A stretch of 64,000 nt of DNA from Acheta domesticus (taxonomy: Eukaryota > Arthropoda > Insecta > Orthoptera > Gryllidae). Location of the stretch: positions 145,742,734 through 145,806,733 of the forward strand of contig JAHLJT010000631.1 in assembly GCA_031308135.1 (NCBI GenBank), written 5' to 3'. The position numbers and the translations under genes were made by a program. Below are positions 53,377 to 64,000 of the stretch, in pieces. The stretch's first letter is position 1. Each line of letters starts with the position of its first letter. The notes under the pieces are model-generated. The model was not told where the DNA came from. It searched no databases and saw only the letters and a program-made list of their open reading frames with translations.

Positions 53377-54920
53377 TTGTTGGTTTAGTGGTGAAATGTC
53401 GTTGGCATTTAAAATTGAATGATCACCGGTGTTGTCATTGCCAACAATGTTGTTTATTACAAAAGCAGCTTTCGATGGCTTAGCCATCATCCTCAGTTGT
53501 CTAGTACAAGAAAATAGTAAGCAATTAATGAAACAATTAAAAGTAAGAGATAACAATAAACAAGAGATTAATATTAGGAATGGCGGATTACTAGTAATTT
53601 AAAAAAAACAGAACTAACATTATGTGAAATGAAAACAAAGGAAAAGAAAAAGAAATTTTTTATATAACAGAAATTTAAATCTACGCAAGAAAGTGGATGA
53701 AATTGAATAGAACTTGAGAAAAAACATTTTTGTAACAGAAACATGAAATGTAAGTTGAGCCGTTCCTTACCTGCTGTCTGGAAGCCACGAAACGACTACG
53801 CGGGTTTGGGTGGGCCAAGCGGCTTAAGTACAGGGCTGTGGGGTGGTGGAGAGGAGGGTTAATGGCCTGGGTGCGGTGTCCTGTCTATTGCGCCGCCCCG
53901 GAGGAGTGCGGTGTGAGGATGGTGTCTAATAATAATTTCAGTAGAGGGGAGAGATTATGGTTTATATTTTCATTCAGAAGGTTGTCATTTAAATGGATGT
54001 GGAGGTTTTCTAAAGTTAATCTAGTGTGATAATGATTTTCTATTTCCAGTATATGAATATCTGTATGTGGATCGAACGTGTGGCCTGTCTGAAGGAGGTG
54101 ATTGGCAAAGTGAGATTTACAGGAGTTGTGTTTCCAAGCGTGTATGTGTTCTTTTATTCTTGTGTTGAAAGTTCTGCCTGTTTGACCAATGTATTTGGCT
54201 TCGCAGTCGTGGCAATGTAATGAGTAGACGCCGCTTTTTTCTAAAAGATCTGTGTGTGTTTTAGAGGATAGCATTTTTCTGAGTGAGTTTTGTGATTTGA
54301 AAGAAACTTTGATACCGGCTTTGCGTATATTGTGTGCGACTTTTTCTGAAAGGTTGCCAAAATAAGGTAAGCAAGTGTACTTATCTGGTGTTTGTGCTAC
54401 TGTAGAGAGTGAAGTGTAACATTTTCAGTTTCTGTTTGTGTGTTTTGCGGCGTAGTATGTTGTTGATGAGTTCTGTGTCGTAGCCGTTTGATCTAGCAAT
54501 ATGTTGTATAGTGTTAAGTTCTTCCAGAAAATGAGATTGTGTCAGAGGCAGGCTTAGTAATCTGTGTATCATGTAGTGGAAGGCGGCGTGTTTGTGTTGA
54601 ATAGGATGTTGTGAAGAGTTGTGGATGACAGTGTCGTGTGTGTTGATTTTCTGAAAATATTGAAAGTATGTTTGTTTCCCGATATGCTGATATTCAGGTC
54701 TAAGAAATTGATAGATTTGTCTTCGTTCTGTAGTTCTGTGGTGAACTGTATATTGGGATGTAGGTTGTTGAGGTAGTCAGTAAACAGATCAATTTGCCTA
54801 GTTGTACCGGTCCAGAGAACAAGGATGTCATCTACGTAACGGTGCCAATATGTAATATTTCTGAGGAGTGGATGATTTGAAAGGAAGATGGTCTGTTCCA
54901 AAGAATCCATAAAAATATCT
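53377..54920 (-). pseudogene. Penelope-like element: RT 3' part and GIY-YIG endonuclease
   Basis: Minus-strand order: FMDSLEQTIFLSNHPL, then TYWHRYVDDILVLWTG with the catalytic YVDD (about 54,840), INFLDLNIS, and, after a shift near 54,590, the thumb zone MIHRLLSLPLTQSHFLEELN. A further shift near 54,380 leads to SGVYSLHCHDCEAKYIGQTG (54,230-54,170), the GIY-YIG nuclease with its C-x2-C, then FNTRIKEHIHAWKHN and HLLQTGH. RT plus GIY-YIG is the hallmark of Penelope-like elements. The 3' UTR runs to the inverted arm and includes a GATGATGGC...GCCATCGAAAGC stem-loop at about 53,467-53,497. Confidence 0.9.
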
Positions 54921-55231
54921 ACAGTCTAGATCTTGTGCAAAAAATTCAACAGATTCCCATTCCACCCTATGCAAAACTGGTTTCATTTGATGTAAAGAAT
55001 CTTTTTCCTAGTACCCCGACTTCAGATTGCAAATTACTTCTGCGCAATTTACTAGACAAGTCGGCATGCCCCATACCGGTTCGTGATGAATTTCAAAATC
55101 TCTTCAATCTATGCATGGATCAAAATTACTTCACTTTTGACAACAAATTTTACAAACAAACTTCAGGACTTCCTATGGGCTCACCTCTCTCTCCTCTTCT
55201 TGCAGATATTTTTATGGATTCTTTAGACTAA
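54921..55231 (+). pseudogene. Penelope-like element: inverted 5' part of RT
   Basis: The plus strand reads SLDLVQKIQQIPIPPYAK, LVSFDVKNLFPSTPTSD and YKQTSGLPMGSPLSPLLADI, ending FMDSLD. This is exactly the RT part that precedes the minus-strand segment, here in opposite orientation. About 21 bp (AGATATTTTTATGGATTCTT) are present at both the 5' end of the minus segment and the 3' end of this one. Confidence 0.85.
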
Positions 55232-55354
55232 AGCTAGCAGCGCCTACGATTTTGGGAAATCCAGAGGAGCCTAAAATTTGGGAATAGAGCATTTAATTAG
55301 CCTAAAATTTTGGAAATGGTTTGGTTGAGATTGGTTTCTGGGCGCTGCTAGCTT
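55231..55354. mobile_element. 124-bp MITE with perfect 14-bp TIRs
   Basis: AAGCTAGCAGCGCC at the left and its exact reverse complement at the right, flanked by TA on both sides. It sits right at the end of the inverted Penelope-like segment. The TA duplication suggests a Tc1/mariner-type driver. Confidence 0.8.
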
Positions 55355-55418
55355 TAGATGGCTTACATCTACAGACGTGAGAGCACAGGCTTCCGCAAGC
55401 CAGTGTGTTACTATTTAT

Positions 55419-55532
55419 CTGTCCGGGAGACGCCGCGTCCTAGGCACAGTTATCAACGTTTCAGCTGCTATTCTATGGCCTTCCTCCTCGAGGAAGGTCG
55501 CACGTGCCTAGGACGCGGCGACTACCGGACAG
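55419..55532. repeat. 114-bp palindromic repeat
   Basis: CTGTCCGG...GCCGCGTCCTAGGCAC on the left is mirrored by GTGCCTAGGACGCGGC...CCGGACAG on the right. The loop contains CAACGTTTCAGCTGC and CTTCCTCCTCGAGGAAGG, the kind of stem-loop often seen near Penelope-like ends. Confidence 0.75.
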
Positions 55533-55559
55533 CCAAGTGCTTGTCTACAAAAGCCTTAG

Positions 55560-55832
55560 TTTTTTAAAACTAGGGCCCAGCTATTAAAACAATATGAAAA
55601 AATTCACAAGCGTTTTCAGATGAAGTTTTAAGAATATTTTCGTGCTTGTGTCGGTGTTCGATGATACAGTAAAACAGTTCTTGTAAATCTGGGTCCAAAT
55701 TATTCCCCTTCATTCCCCCCCCCCAATTATCCTTCAATTGAGACGAATTATTATTTAATAAACTGCCAAAAACTATTATCTTTCCTTATCGTATGATATT
55801 CTCAATCAAAGGATTAAAAAGCTTGAAAAAAT
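55560..55832 (+). repeat. Diverged copy of the inverted-arm sequence
   Basis: CCCAGCTATTAAAACAATATG...TTTTCGTGCTTG...ACAGTAAAACA parallels CCCAGCAATTGAAAAAATCTG...TTTTCGTGCCTG...ACAGTACAAAT in the right arm (about 55,990-56,125). It is therefore a tandem, older duplicate. Confidence 0.5.
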
Positions 55833-56436
55833 GACAATTTGTAAGTACATTCCAAAATCAAAATATTATTGGGTGCTACAACAATGTATACAAATGTATA
55901 ATAAACACTGAAATTAATGCACAGAATTGTTGCAGTCATTTTCAAAGTATATTTAAAGTCCAGGTGTTTTAAAGGCGGGAAAATGGTTATTATATTTTTA
56001 AGTGCAGCCCAGCAATTGAAAAAATCTGAAAAAAAATGCACAACCATTTGTGTTTTAAGGGGAACCTTTGACATTTTTTTCGTGCCTGTTCCAGACTTCT
56101 AAGACACAGTACAAATTATTTCTTGTAATTTGTTTTTCAAAAATTTTTTTGTGTTTGAATTTGGGCCTGAGAAAATATTTTAAAATATTTTTCTGATAGT
56201 ACAAATAGTTTTCTTATTTATCATATTTTTCAGTCAGATAAAATAATGTTAAGTTGGCGAAAACAAAAATTGAAATTTACAAAACACGTTTTTGGCTGTA
56301 TAGGGGTGTGGGTGGTGGAACGGGGGCGAAGAAACCTTTCAAAAATATTATTTTATATTAGAATTATAGTGTAACTACTCACATGTAATTTGGTTGAGGG
56401 TAACTTTTTACCATCTTATCGAGGGGGACCCTTTAG

Positions 56437-56700
56437 AGGATACCTGTGTATTACATGACGTAGGTGAAAAGCACGCTTAATAACACTAAGATTTTTATAT
56501 TTACTAATACTTTTGAATATTGGGAATGAATAAATCTTCTCATTTGTTTGAAACATCCCAAATATCTTAGTTTGAAATTTTTAGATTACACAATCGATTT
56601 TGCAATATAACAATTTTAAATAGTTGTTCAGTAATAGTATTTAGAATCATAATAATTTTCTCGACGATTTAAATTCTATTAAGAGATTTCCATATTTTTT
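56437..56700 (+). repeat. Repeat family R, copy 2, right part
   Basis: It continues the match to 33,583-33,800 (CGCTT.ATAACA, ACTTTTGAAT.TTGG, TCGATTTT.CAATA). Confidence 0.65.
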
Positions 56701-57719
56701 CAAAAGATAGTTCGTTTTTTATGATTAACACAATTTAAATGAATATATAACATTTAATCATTTGTTTTAATTGTTTGATTTTTAAAATATAAAAATGTTT
56801 TCGAGCTTTCCGCGTAGTTTTGCATAATATTAAAATAGGTAGTAGATGATGTAGTGAATCCACAGATATAGGCTCTAGCCGTGATCTGTACTGAATACAA
56901 TGAATATGAAGACAATGACAATTTAAGAAGTTTCTCCATTTGTTAATTTTAAGCACGAACTTAGTAACACCAATAAACGAGAAAAAAATCTTAATTGATT
57001 TTCACGTGCATATGTGATATACGCGCACGTTTCCTTGAGCTCCGGAATACTTACCCTTACACCTTTATTAATATTAGTTGAATTATAAGTGATAGCAACG
57101 ACCATTGTTAACAAAATCTGATAACTAAAAGTGTTCGCTTCCGTGCAATAGAAACTATTTTGCATCGAAAAATTAGCTAAGGATTTGATATTAGAGTCCT
57201 GTCGTCAAAATATCCAACCACCACTACTCTCGCATCTGGCGAAATGAGGGCTGAAGAAAACGCACGAGGAGATTAATTAAGGCTTCAAACATTGTTTACA
57301 ATTGAATTGACCTGAAGAGAAAGGAAACAAGTCACAAATACAATTTTTTTTCTTGTCGGAAAATTGTTCTTTAAAACAAGGCAAATTGTACTGTAAAGAA
57401 AGTAATCATGTCATAACTGTGTTTAGACTATTATTAGTGAATTCACACAGAAAAATTGAACAAAATAATATACCACGTGAGTGTTATTTAATGTTTCCTT
57501 CCTCCAGAAAAGTGGTAAGAAATGACTTGTTCCCTTTCTCTTCGGCCCGGTTCAATTATATATTTATTTCCACAGTGTAGTAAATTAAAATTTAGGTGTA
57601 GATAAAAAAGAAAAGTATATTAATGATGATAATAAAGAAAGAAAACTACGTAATGGGTGCGCTGGATGGAGTCCAGCGCGCGAGTAAGCCTACTCGTGCT
57701 ACGAGTGGCCGCGCGAGTG
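56701..57719. other. No gene seen
   Basis: AT-rich. A short GC-richer palindromic patch at 57,660-57,715 contains TACTCGTGCTACGAGT and repeated GCGCGAGT. Confidence 0.5.
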
Positions 57720-58040
57720 ACGAAATGTTAACAACGGAGATAATTTTAACGCTAAACTTTTAGGTACTGGTTTAAAAAAACTGAGTCCAGAACAAGCAAT
57801 TTCTCAAAAAACTTCTGGACGATGCTCAGTTTGTAACCAGATGCAAAATGATGATGGCAGTGTCCCTGAAGATTTTAGAAGAATTTACAATTTCAATAAG
57901 TCGTTTAAATGTGGTAACAGAAAAAAGAAAAATTGGTGCTTGTCAACGATAAAATCAACTTACCTATTTGGATAAAAATCTGTACTTGGACAAACTGCAC
58001 TAACAAAAAAGTATGCGCTCAAACCGAACAAGCGTCTTTG
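57720..58040 (+). other. Unrecognised broken coding-like fragment
   Basis: One frame reads EQAISQKTSGRCSVCNQMQN and, later, FKCGNRKKKNWCLSTIKSTY, with CxxC-like spacing and a stop. It looks like a decayed element or processed fragment. No family assigned. Confidence 0.2.
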
Positions 58041-58499
58041 GTGAAAACTCTTACCTGTTTATGACAAAGATGCTACTCTCAGACATCTCCGGAAAACCGG
58101 AAAACTTGCACCCTGAGAAGGGGGAAAAAACGGAAGACGAGTGCATATTGCAATAGACAAGATTTGCCCCACGAAAATATGACGTCAAAAGGTAAAGGAA
58201 ATCCCGCCCGCGTTGGGCCATTTTTCCGAACCTTTCTGTCCGCTTTCATCCGCCGCCGCGGCGGCCCGTTGTCCCCGACGTTTTTACACCACATGTTTTT
58301 CAAACACTCAAGAAACAAACATTTCCTTTATAAGTCACGCTTAAATCCATATGCCTTTATTTTTTATGAGGCGTCATATATTCAGCAGAGAATTTTGTTG
58401 TATTGCAACAAAGTTTTCGTTCGAGCCGATGACACATTTAGCATGAAGAAAATAACACTTATATCGTGCCTTTTTTTATTAAATTTTTTATTCTTTCTT

Positions 58500-58716
58500 A
58501 ACTATAGGACATCGGACGCGGCGTATCGTCTATTTGGGTAAAGTGTTTTTCTGAGAACGTTCATATTTTCGAACGACGAAGAGTCAAAAGAAAAGTCGGA
58601 TACTTGACGTGAGATTTTATTGCCATTTATTTTGATTTTAGGGGGTCGGCGACCCTCCAATTCTACGATTGGGGGGTCGCTCAGACCCCCCTGACCCATA
58701 CTTCCGACGTCCCTGT
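58500..58716 (-). repeat. hAT-like terminal fragment
   Basis: The minus strand starts CAGGGACGTCGGAAGTATGG, a CAGGG.CG.CGGA-type terminus like those of hAT elements, then a GGGGGGTC/GACCCCC stem (58,640-58,690). The partner end was not found. Confidence 0.45.
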
Positions 58717-59227
58717 CCACAGCACAAAAATACGACTCCATAATTATGTAGGCACTTTGGATCGCGTGGTGCTCGCCAGTCCAGGGCACAGATGTGGATT
58801 GCAGTCACATACCTTTCTGCATTCAACCAGCACAATCCCTAACCTAAATTGGCTACAAATATATAGTTGCTAAATGCATTAAAATATGGTAACAAAACTT
58901 CAATAAAACGACAATGTTCATTAATTAACCTCGTTCTCTTACGAACACCGAAGAGAACAATGGAAGTTTCGTACAAGGACAGCTTTTTCGTAGGCACCCT
59001 GGATGTAATGGGTGAGTGTGCATCTGATTCTGGGGGTATTTCAGACTGATTCGTTGATCCTTGTGAAGAAACGAATTCTCAACGGCGCAATGTGTGAAAT
59101 ATAATGAAATATTTTGTAGTAGAAAAAGAAAATAACAAATTGACAATTTACAATCATTTTAAAATAAAATTGCTGTTATTGTCAGGGTATGTAAAACATC
59201 ATCCACATCCATGGACTCTACGCCCGT
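58717..59227. other. No gene seen
   Basis: Short frames only, nothing recognised. Confidence 0.5.
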
Positions 59228-59480
59228 TTATAGGTGAGTACAATTCTTTTTAATTGTGGTACAAAATTAGTAGACAACAATGGGCTAGGTGATTTTGAAT
59301 TTCTGAAACGTGGGGGTTGTAGGTTGACGTCATACTAGCACCCCCACTTTTGAATGTCGCTTTTTATTGGTTTATAGTTGAGTAGAATTTTTTTTTATTT
59401 TTGCACAAAATTAGTACATAATTAGTTCAAAATTATAGGCTAGTTAATTTTGAATTTCTGACAAGTGGGGGTTGCAGCGT
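59228..59480. repeat. Imperfect two-copy tandem repeat of about 145 bp
   Basis: GTTTATAG.TGAGTA...CACAAAATTAGTA...GGCTAG.T.ATTTTGAATTTCTGA..AGTGGGGGTTG-type blocks occur at 59,228-59,322 and 59,372-59,480. The second copy has about 15 extra bases. Confidence 0.75.
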
Positions 59481-60270
59481 GACAGAGGTAAATAAACACA
59501 TGTCCGAGAACATCAAATCTCTCTCCATTCTTAACAATATAATGCTTTTGAACATAAAAAGCCTATAATAATTCTGGGAGTTTCCAGATTTAGAAGACTC
59601 TGATGAAAGTATCACCAAGCCACCAGTTTGTAACAGCCTTCTCATTTTTTTCTAATGAGGTACATACATGCATATTATGATAATATATTCTGATTATTAT
59701 AATTCTTATTGGATTATGTGGTCCCAATTTTAGTTACGAGAGAAAAAAAGAGTACAATAAACCACTACATTACCAGCTAAAATAATTACTTGCACAATGA
59801 ACCTTACCAAATTAATAAAGTTCTCTTCAATTAATAATCCTCCATCCAGTTACCTATAAATAAAACTCCAATTCTTGACACTAAACTCTGAACTTGATAC
59901 CTAATGCCTTCTTTTGATAACATACATAACTGAAGCCAGCTACCTTTTACATCACCAAAGAATGTTTTCTTACGCTATACATAATTGCATCAACCTCAAA
60001 AGAGGACTGAACAGAACATAAGGTTCTGCATAACATGCATAACATACATAACATACATGAAAGACATGGAACAAATATCCATTTCAAGGAGAAATTGAGC
60101 AGTCCTGCTTAAGCGATAACTGCCTCTTATATTAAAGCTGCGAATCCAATGAAATATATAAGTAAAATTTATTATTTTTACTTCCTTTAATATTATATCT
60201 GCTTTGAATAAAAAATTTTAAGAAATTGTGGGAATATTAATGTGGTATTGTTGATGTAATTACATGATGA
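59481..60270. other. No gene seen
   Basis: AT-rich. Short CATAACATA repeats at about 60,025-60,060. Confidence 0.55.
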
Positions 60271-60482
60271 AATAATGGAAGTCAACTTAATAGATTTAAT
60301 TAAAGCTGGCTTTCGACAGTTTTGCCATCATCTGCTTCGTTGTTTGTGGTAAAAGTTGGCATAGGTCGGCAGACAGTCTCCTGAGTTTTGACAAACAGTG
60401 AGACCGATGATGATGGCAACGCCATTGAAAGCTAGCTCTCTAAGTAAATGTATTAAGTTGACGGAAATGTCTTCCATTATTT
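60271..60482. repeat. 212-bp palindromic element with GATGATGGC stem-loops
   Basis: The left AATGGAAGTCAACTTAATAG and the right TATTAAGTTGACGG..CTTCCATT are inverted partners. Each arm carries a GATGATGGC..(loop)..GAAAGC motif, at 60,313-60,341 on the minus strand and 60,406-60,433 on the plus strand. It resembles the motif in the 3' UTR of the Penelope-like element at 53.47 kb. Confidence 0.7.
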
Positions 60483-62707
60483 AAGAAACAATGAACATAA
60501 TAGTCAACTATTTAATGATTTTATGTCAATTCAATTACAGTGTGTCTGTAATAAACTTCATTAACCAAAAACTTCAGGGTACAAATATATAATAAACTAA
60601 GGTATTAATATTTATTATTTAGGAAAGATTTACAGCAGTTCAAGGGAGCATTTTATTGTACTGTATTATTCAAGGACACAGCTACGTGAGGGGAGAGGCA
60701 ACCTCCTTCCCACTAAATCTTCATACTTCTATTCTCATTCATATAAAATATTTTAAAATGTACTAAACATATTGTTTGAAATCAACATTTCAAAAATTAG
60801 TTCCATGGCAACGTTTCTTGGGCTTCATATACACCCTTGTAGGTTAATACATACATCAAATGCTTCATGTGCTGAAGATCAAACAAAATCCATTGAGAAC
60901 AACTCATTGGATTATGTTTATTGAATGATCCTTGTTTCATGGTGGAAGAATATAAGAATGAAATGTTTAGATACTTTCAGAAAATTAGCAATACATTATA
61001 AAATTGTTTCTTCAATTATACATGGAAAACCTTTTTAATTTTAAAAATTTAATATTATCAAAAAAAAATTTCAGAATGTTTCTCATTTGTTATGCATCAA
61101 TTATTCCTTTGTTTTAGGAAAATAATACAGTAAACCTACATTCACCCGACTCCCAGGGACCGGAATAATCTATTTATGTTATCCGACTATCAAACATACC
61201 GTTTCCTTGTCATAACTAACAATTTGTTCATGCTGTGGTGAAATTCCAAACTTGTACGTTAATGATTATTGAAATAAATTAATTTTAATGCCAGTTGTAT
61301 TTTTTTATGGTATTATCATTATTGTTATTGCTAAATTACAAGTGACACTAAATAGGACTATTAAATATATACAGTGCACCAGGAACGTCCCTCTGCACTC
61401 AGCTGAATCAGGGCCTCTTATTAAAAATTACATTTATGTTGGTAGCAGCAAGATTTCTGGGAAACAAGTGAAAGGAACAACATTTCCAGCATCTATTATG
61501 ATTGTGATGACGCAACTTACATTTTCAAGCTACAGCTCAAGCAACCAACATAATTTCTGTTGCAAGCACTCTCATTAGCAAGGTGCACTATACTAACACA
61601 GTAATAACAAATCAACTCTGCAGTGGCTGCCACAACACCATTGGAAAAAATGAAAATAACAAATTGGAATTTTAGATAGATATAAATTGATATTATTCAG
61701 AGTTTAAAGTAAATGTATGGTTGCGGATAAATTATAATAGCATTACTGCAATTAAATGTTGAAAATCTTAGGTCCTTAAGACTTATCAGGATCCCAAGAA
61801 CTATTAAATAGTATCAAATTTCAATGAAATAAATATTTCATTAAAGTATTATTTATATTTCTCTTTACCCTCCATTCATTAAAATTCCAGCTATGCTCAT
61901 GGTATAATTTATTCTAAGTCCCAAAATATAAAGTAATGTAAAAGCAAGTACTCTATGATTTTTTTTAAAATGACACTAAAATAGAACATTAAGAAACGAA
62001 AAATTAAAATGGAAGTGAAGATTAAAAAAAAAAAAACTTTTATTTAACACAATTAAGGAAATATTTTAAAATCTCTGATCTTTCATCAGAAAAATGTTCT
62101 TCATTCTTGTAATTGTAAGGAATTAGAATGAAAAAGAAATTAACTTCAAGAGAATATTTAAGTCAGTACACTGAACTTCTTTATAAATCACATTAAAACA
62201 CACAAGCAGAAAAAAAGTAAACTAAGATAAATCTGTTTTGCAGGTGCTTCATTCTCCAAAAGTTCACTCATAATATTCTCGTTCACAAATATGTTCATTC
62301 GTAATATTTCATCACTTTTATAGACTTTAAATCACACTCTCCGAATACCAACCAACAATCATATTTTATATTCATATCCCCTTCCAAATTATCATCTCTA
62401 ATTTCAAGATAAACTTTGATCAAGACAAGATAAATACTTAATCTTACATTTCTTAGCCAAATAATTATCATTTATTATAAGTAATCAAATGTTATTACAA
62501 TTATAGACACAGTCCATTAACAATTCACAGGATTTAAGGAATTAGATCACTCCCATATCATGTCAGGTAAATTGAGATTATGCAAATTACTTGGAATATA
62601 TCTCAAATGAAAACGTGAAGAAAAGTCAGTGATCAATTGATACATAAGATTATTATGAAACTAATAAACATAGTTCTGTAATGGCAGCAAAGATATTGTA
62701 GTACTCC
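60483..62707. other. No gene seen; one pogo/Tigger-like terminus
   Basis: AT-rich. At 61,129 CAGTAAACCTACATTCACCC resembles Tigger/pogo terminal sequences, but no partner terminus or transposase was found. Confidence 0.45.
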
Positions 62708-62993
62708 ACAATGATTGATTCAGGATAGCAGAGGTATCAACCACAAGAAGTTTCTTACAATATTAATTTTAATTAACAGAAAATTCAGCCATACATGTGT
62801 CTTCATATCATCATCACTGGCTCCAAGTAACATAGATTAAACATGTGGTATGTCCTAATGTTTAATCGATGTGACTTGGAGCCACTGATGATGAGATGAA
62901 GTCCCCAAACATGTGTATGGCTGAATTTTCTGATTAAAATTCATATTGTAATTAACTACTTGTGGTTGATACCTCTGCTATCCTCAATCAATA
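62708..62993. repeat. 286-bp palindromic element
   Basis: ATAGCAGAGGTATCAACCAC on the left mirrors GTGGTTGATACCTCTGCTAT on the right. The arms pair on through ACATGTGT..TGGCTGAATTTTCTG to TGACTTGGAGCCA near the loop. CACTGATGATGAGATGAAG lies by the loop on the right arm, again a GATGATG motif. Confidence 0.8.
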
Positions 62994-64000
62994 ATGGTGA
63001 TAATAATGATAATGATATTAATAATAAACATAGGTCCACATCTGCATCTTTCTCATTTTTGTGAGGCGTTAATGGATCATCCATCATTAACTGTTTTTTG
63101 ACATTAAATAAACATTTTAAAAATTAATATTAGTTTTCAATGAAATGTAAAGTGTGGTTAGAAATCAAAATGCGTATTAGAGAATAGGCAGGGAGTAAAC
63201 TGTTCCCTGCAAAGAAAGCACAAGAAAATAGAGGAAGTTAGAAATTTGTTCTATTTTCCAATCTAGAAGCATCTTAACAAATCCTGAGAATTCAGTAACC
63301 ATCACATTAACAAAACCTACGATCAGGGCTTTCACCTATTCTTCAGCTTTTACTTTTAATTATCTTATCCTAATAGTGCAATAGCAGAAGCGCCCAAGTT
63401 TATCAGCCTGAAGAAAGCTCTTTCAAATACAACTGCAGTAATACATATACACACACACACACAGAATAAAAATTCTCAAGTACTTACATGCTAGATGAAA
63501 TACGGATGTAATCTTCAACATGTGTTCCACAATCCTTACCTGTTACCAAACACTCCACAAAACTCAGAAGAAAATTTCTTACAAAAGCCAAAAGCTAAAT
63601 AGAAATATTAACACAACAGTACTTTTATATATATCATTCTTGATGATGTTTTAAAGATTGAATACCCCTCTTTCAACTGAACACACTCACTAGTAATATG
63701 TTTTTTGAGTAATGAAATACAAAACCTAAGCAGCTTATAATGCCAGATCATAAAAAACCCGAAGAACTTCATTATGTATTAACAACAAACATCAACAAAT
63801 AGTATATTCACTAATTTTTAGTTTCTTTAAATTCACGAACAACAAAATCTTCCTTAAGCAACTTCTTTTGATAAAATTAATTCTTAATGGTTTTAAGAAC
63901 AAAAAAATTATGTCACACAAGGCAAAAGTTTTCAAGGATATGTGCCCAGGAGTTGAAATTAAAAGCAAATTACAATATGACAATGAATAGGAATACAATC
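62994..64000. other. No gene seen
   Basis: AT-rich, with a short (CA)n at about 63,449-63,462. Nothing recognised on either strand. Confidence 0.55.

Larger units (their letters stand above)
52778..56434. mobile_element. 3.7-kb element with about 600-bp inverted termini
   Basis: The left end AAAGGGTACCCCCGGATAAG and the right end (reversed) AAAGGGTCCCCCTCGATAAG lead into inverted arms of about 600 bp (52,778-53,376 and 55,833-56,434), matching to GACAATTTGTAAGTACATTC at their inner ends. The element interrupts repeat R. No target duplication was seen. The interior is a Penelope-like element plus small palindromes. The arms may belong to a separate foldback-type transposon or be terminal repeats of the Penelope-like element itself. 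Confidence 0.75.

Noticed and set aside
58164..58541. 125-codon plus-strand frame
   Set aside because: No domain, no conserved motif, and composition fits surrounding AT-rich DNA.

Overview
This is draft insect genomic DNA: AT-rich, almost wholly non-coding, and built from layers of decayed and nested transposable elements. The element families (Dong/R4-like, Jockey-like and YADD-type LINEs, piggyBac, pogo, hAT, Helitron, Penelope-like) and the long introns suggest a large hemimetabolous genome such as a cockroach, termite or stick insect; the species cannot be read from the sequence. A run of exactly 1,000 N (45,699-46,698) marks an assembly gap.

Layout. 1-6.3 kb: the tail of one Dong/R4-like element (E1), a TAA repeat, then a nearly complete second copy (E2) carrying a 1.6-kb insertion. 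6.7-7.4 kb: a LINE tail and one arm of a foldback repeat. 8.0-13.7 kb: an hAT-type element with an exact 8-bp target duplication that contains both a piggyBac element (two-exon transposase, one frameshift) and a decayed pogo-like element. 14.3 kb: a probable first exon of a THAP-domain gene. 15.6-18.2 kb: a Helitron helicase remnant and a complete short Helitron. 18.9-34.1 kb: a foldback family with the terminal motif ACTAGTGGTGCT, including a 2.9-kb palindrome and a 7.3-kb composite holding a split LINE and 0.55-kb direct repeats with tRNA-like cores; Jockey-like LINE remnants flank the composite. 35.6 kb: a LINE RNase H fragment. 38.8-40.2 kb: a GC-rich patch and a short piggyBac-like element.

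41.3-41.5 kb (minus strand) is the most convincing host coding sequence: one immunoglobulin-domain exon with both splice sites. A Dong/R4-like element (E3) sits 63 bp upstream of its acceptor. Across the gap, three more copies (E4, E5, E6) lie head to tail to 52.3 kb. 52.8-56.4 kb is a 3.7-kb element with about 0.6-kb inverted termini around a Penelope-like element whose 5' part is inverted. 56.7-64 kb holds no recognisable gene, only small repeats and two palindromic elements.

No operons, CRISPR arrays, rRNA genes or intact autonomous element were seen. The main story is genome architecture: six TAA-targeting LINEs in the same orientation, nested DNA transposons with readable target duplications, foldback elements, and two scattered host exons. 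Everything rests on reading the sequence and translations by eye; no alignment or database search was run.
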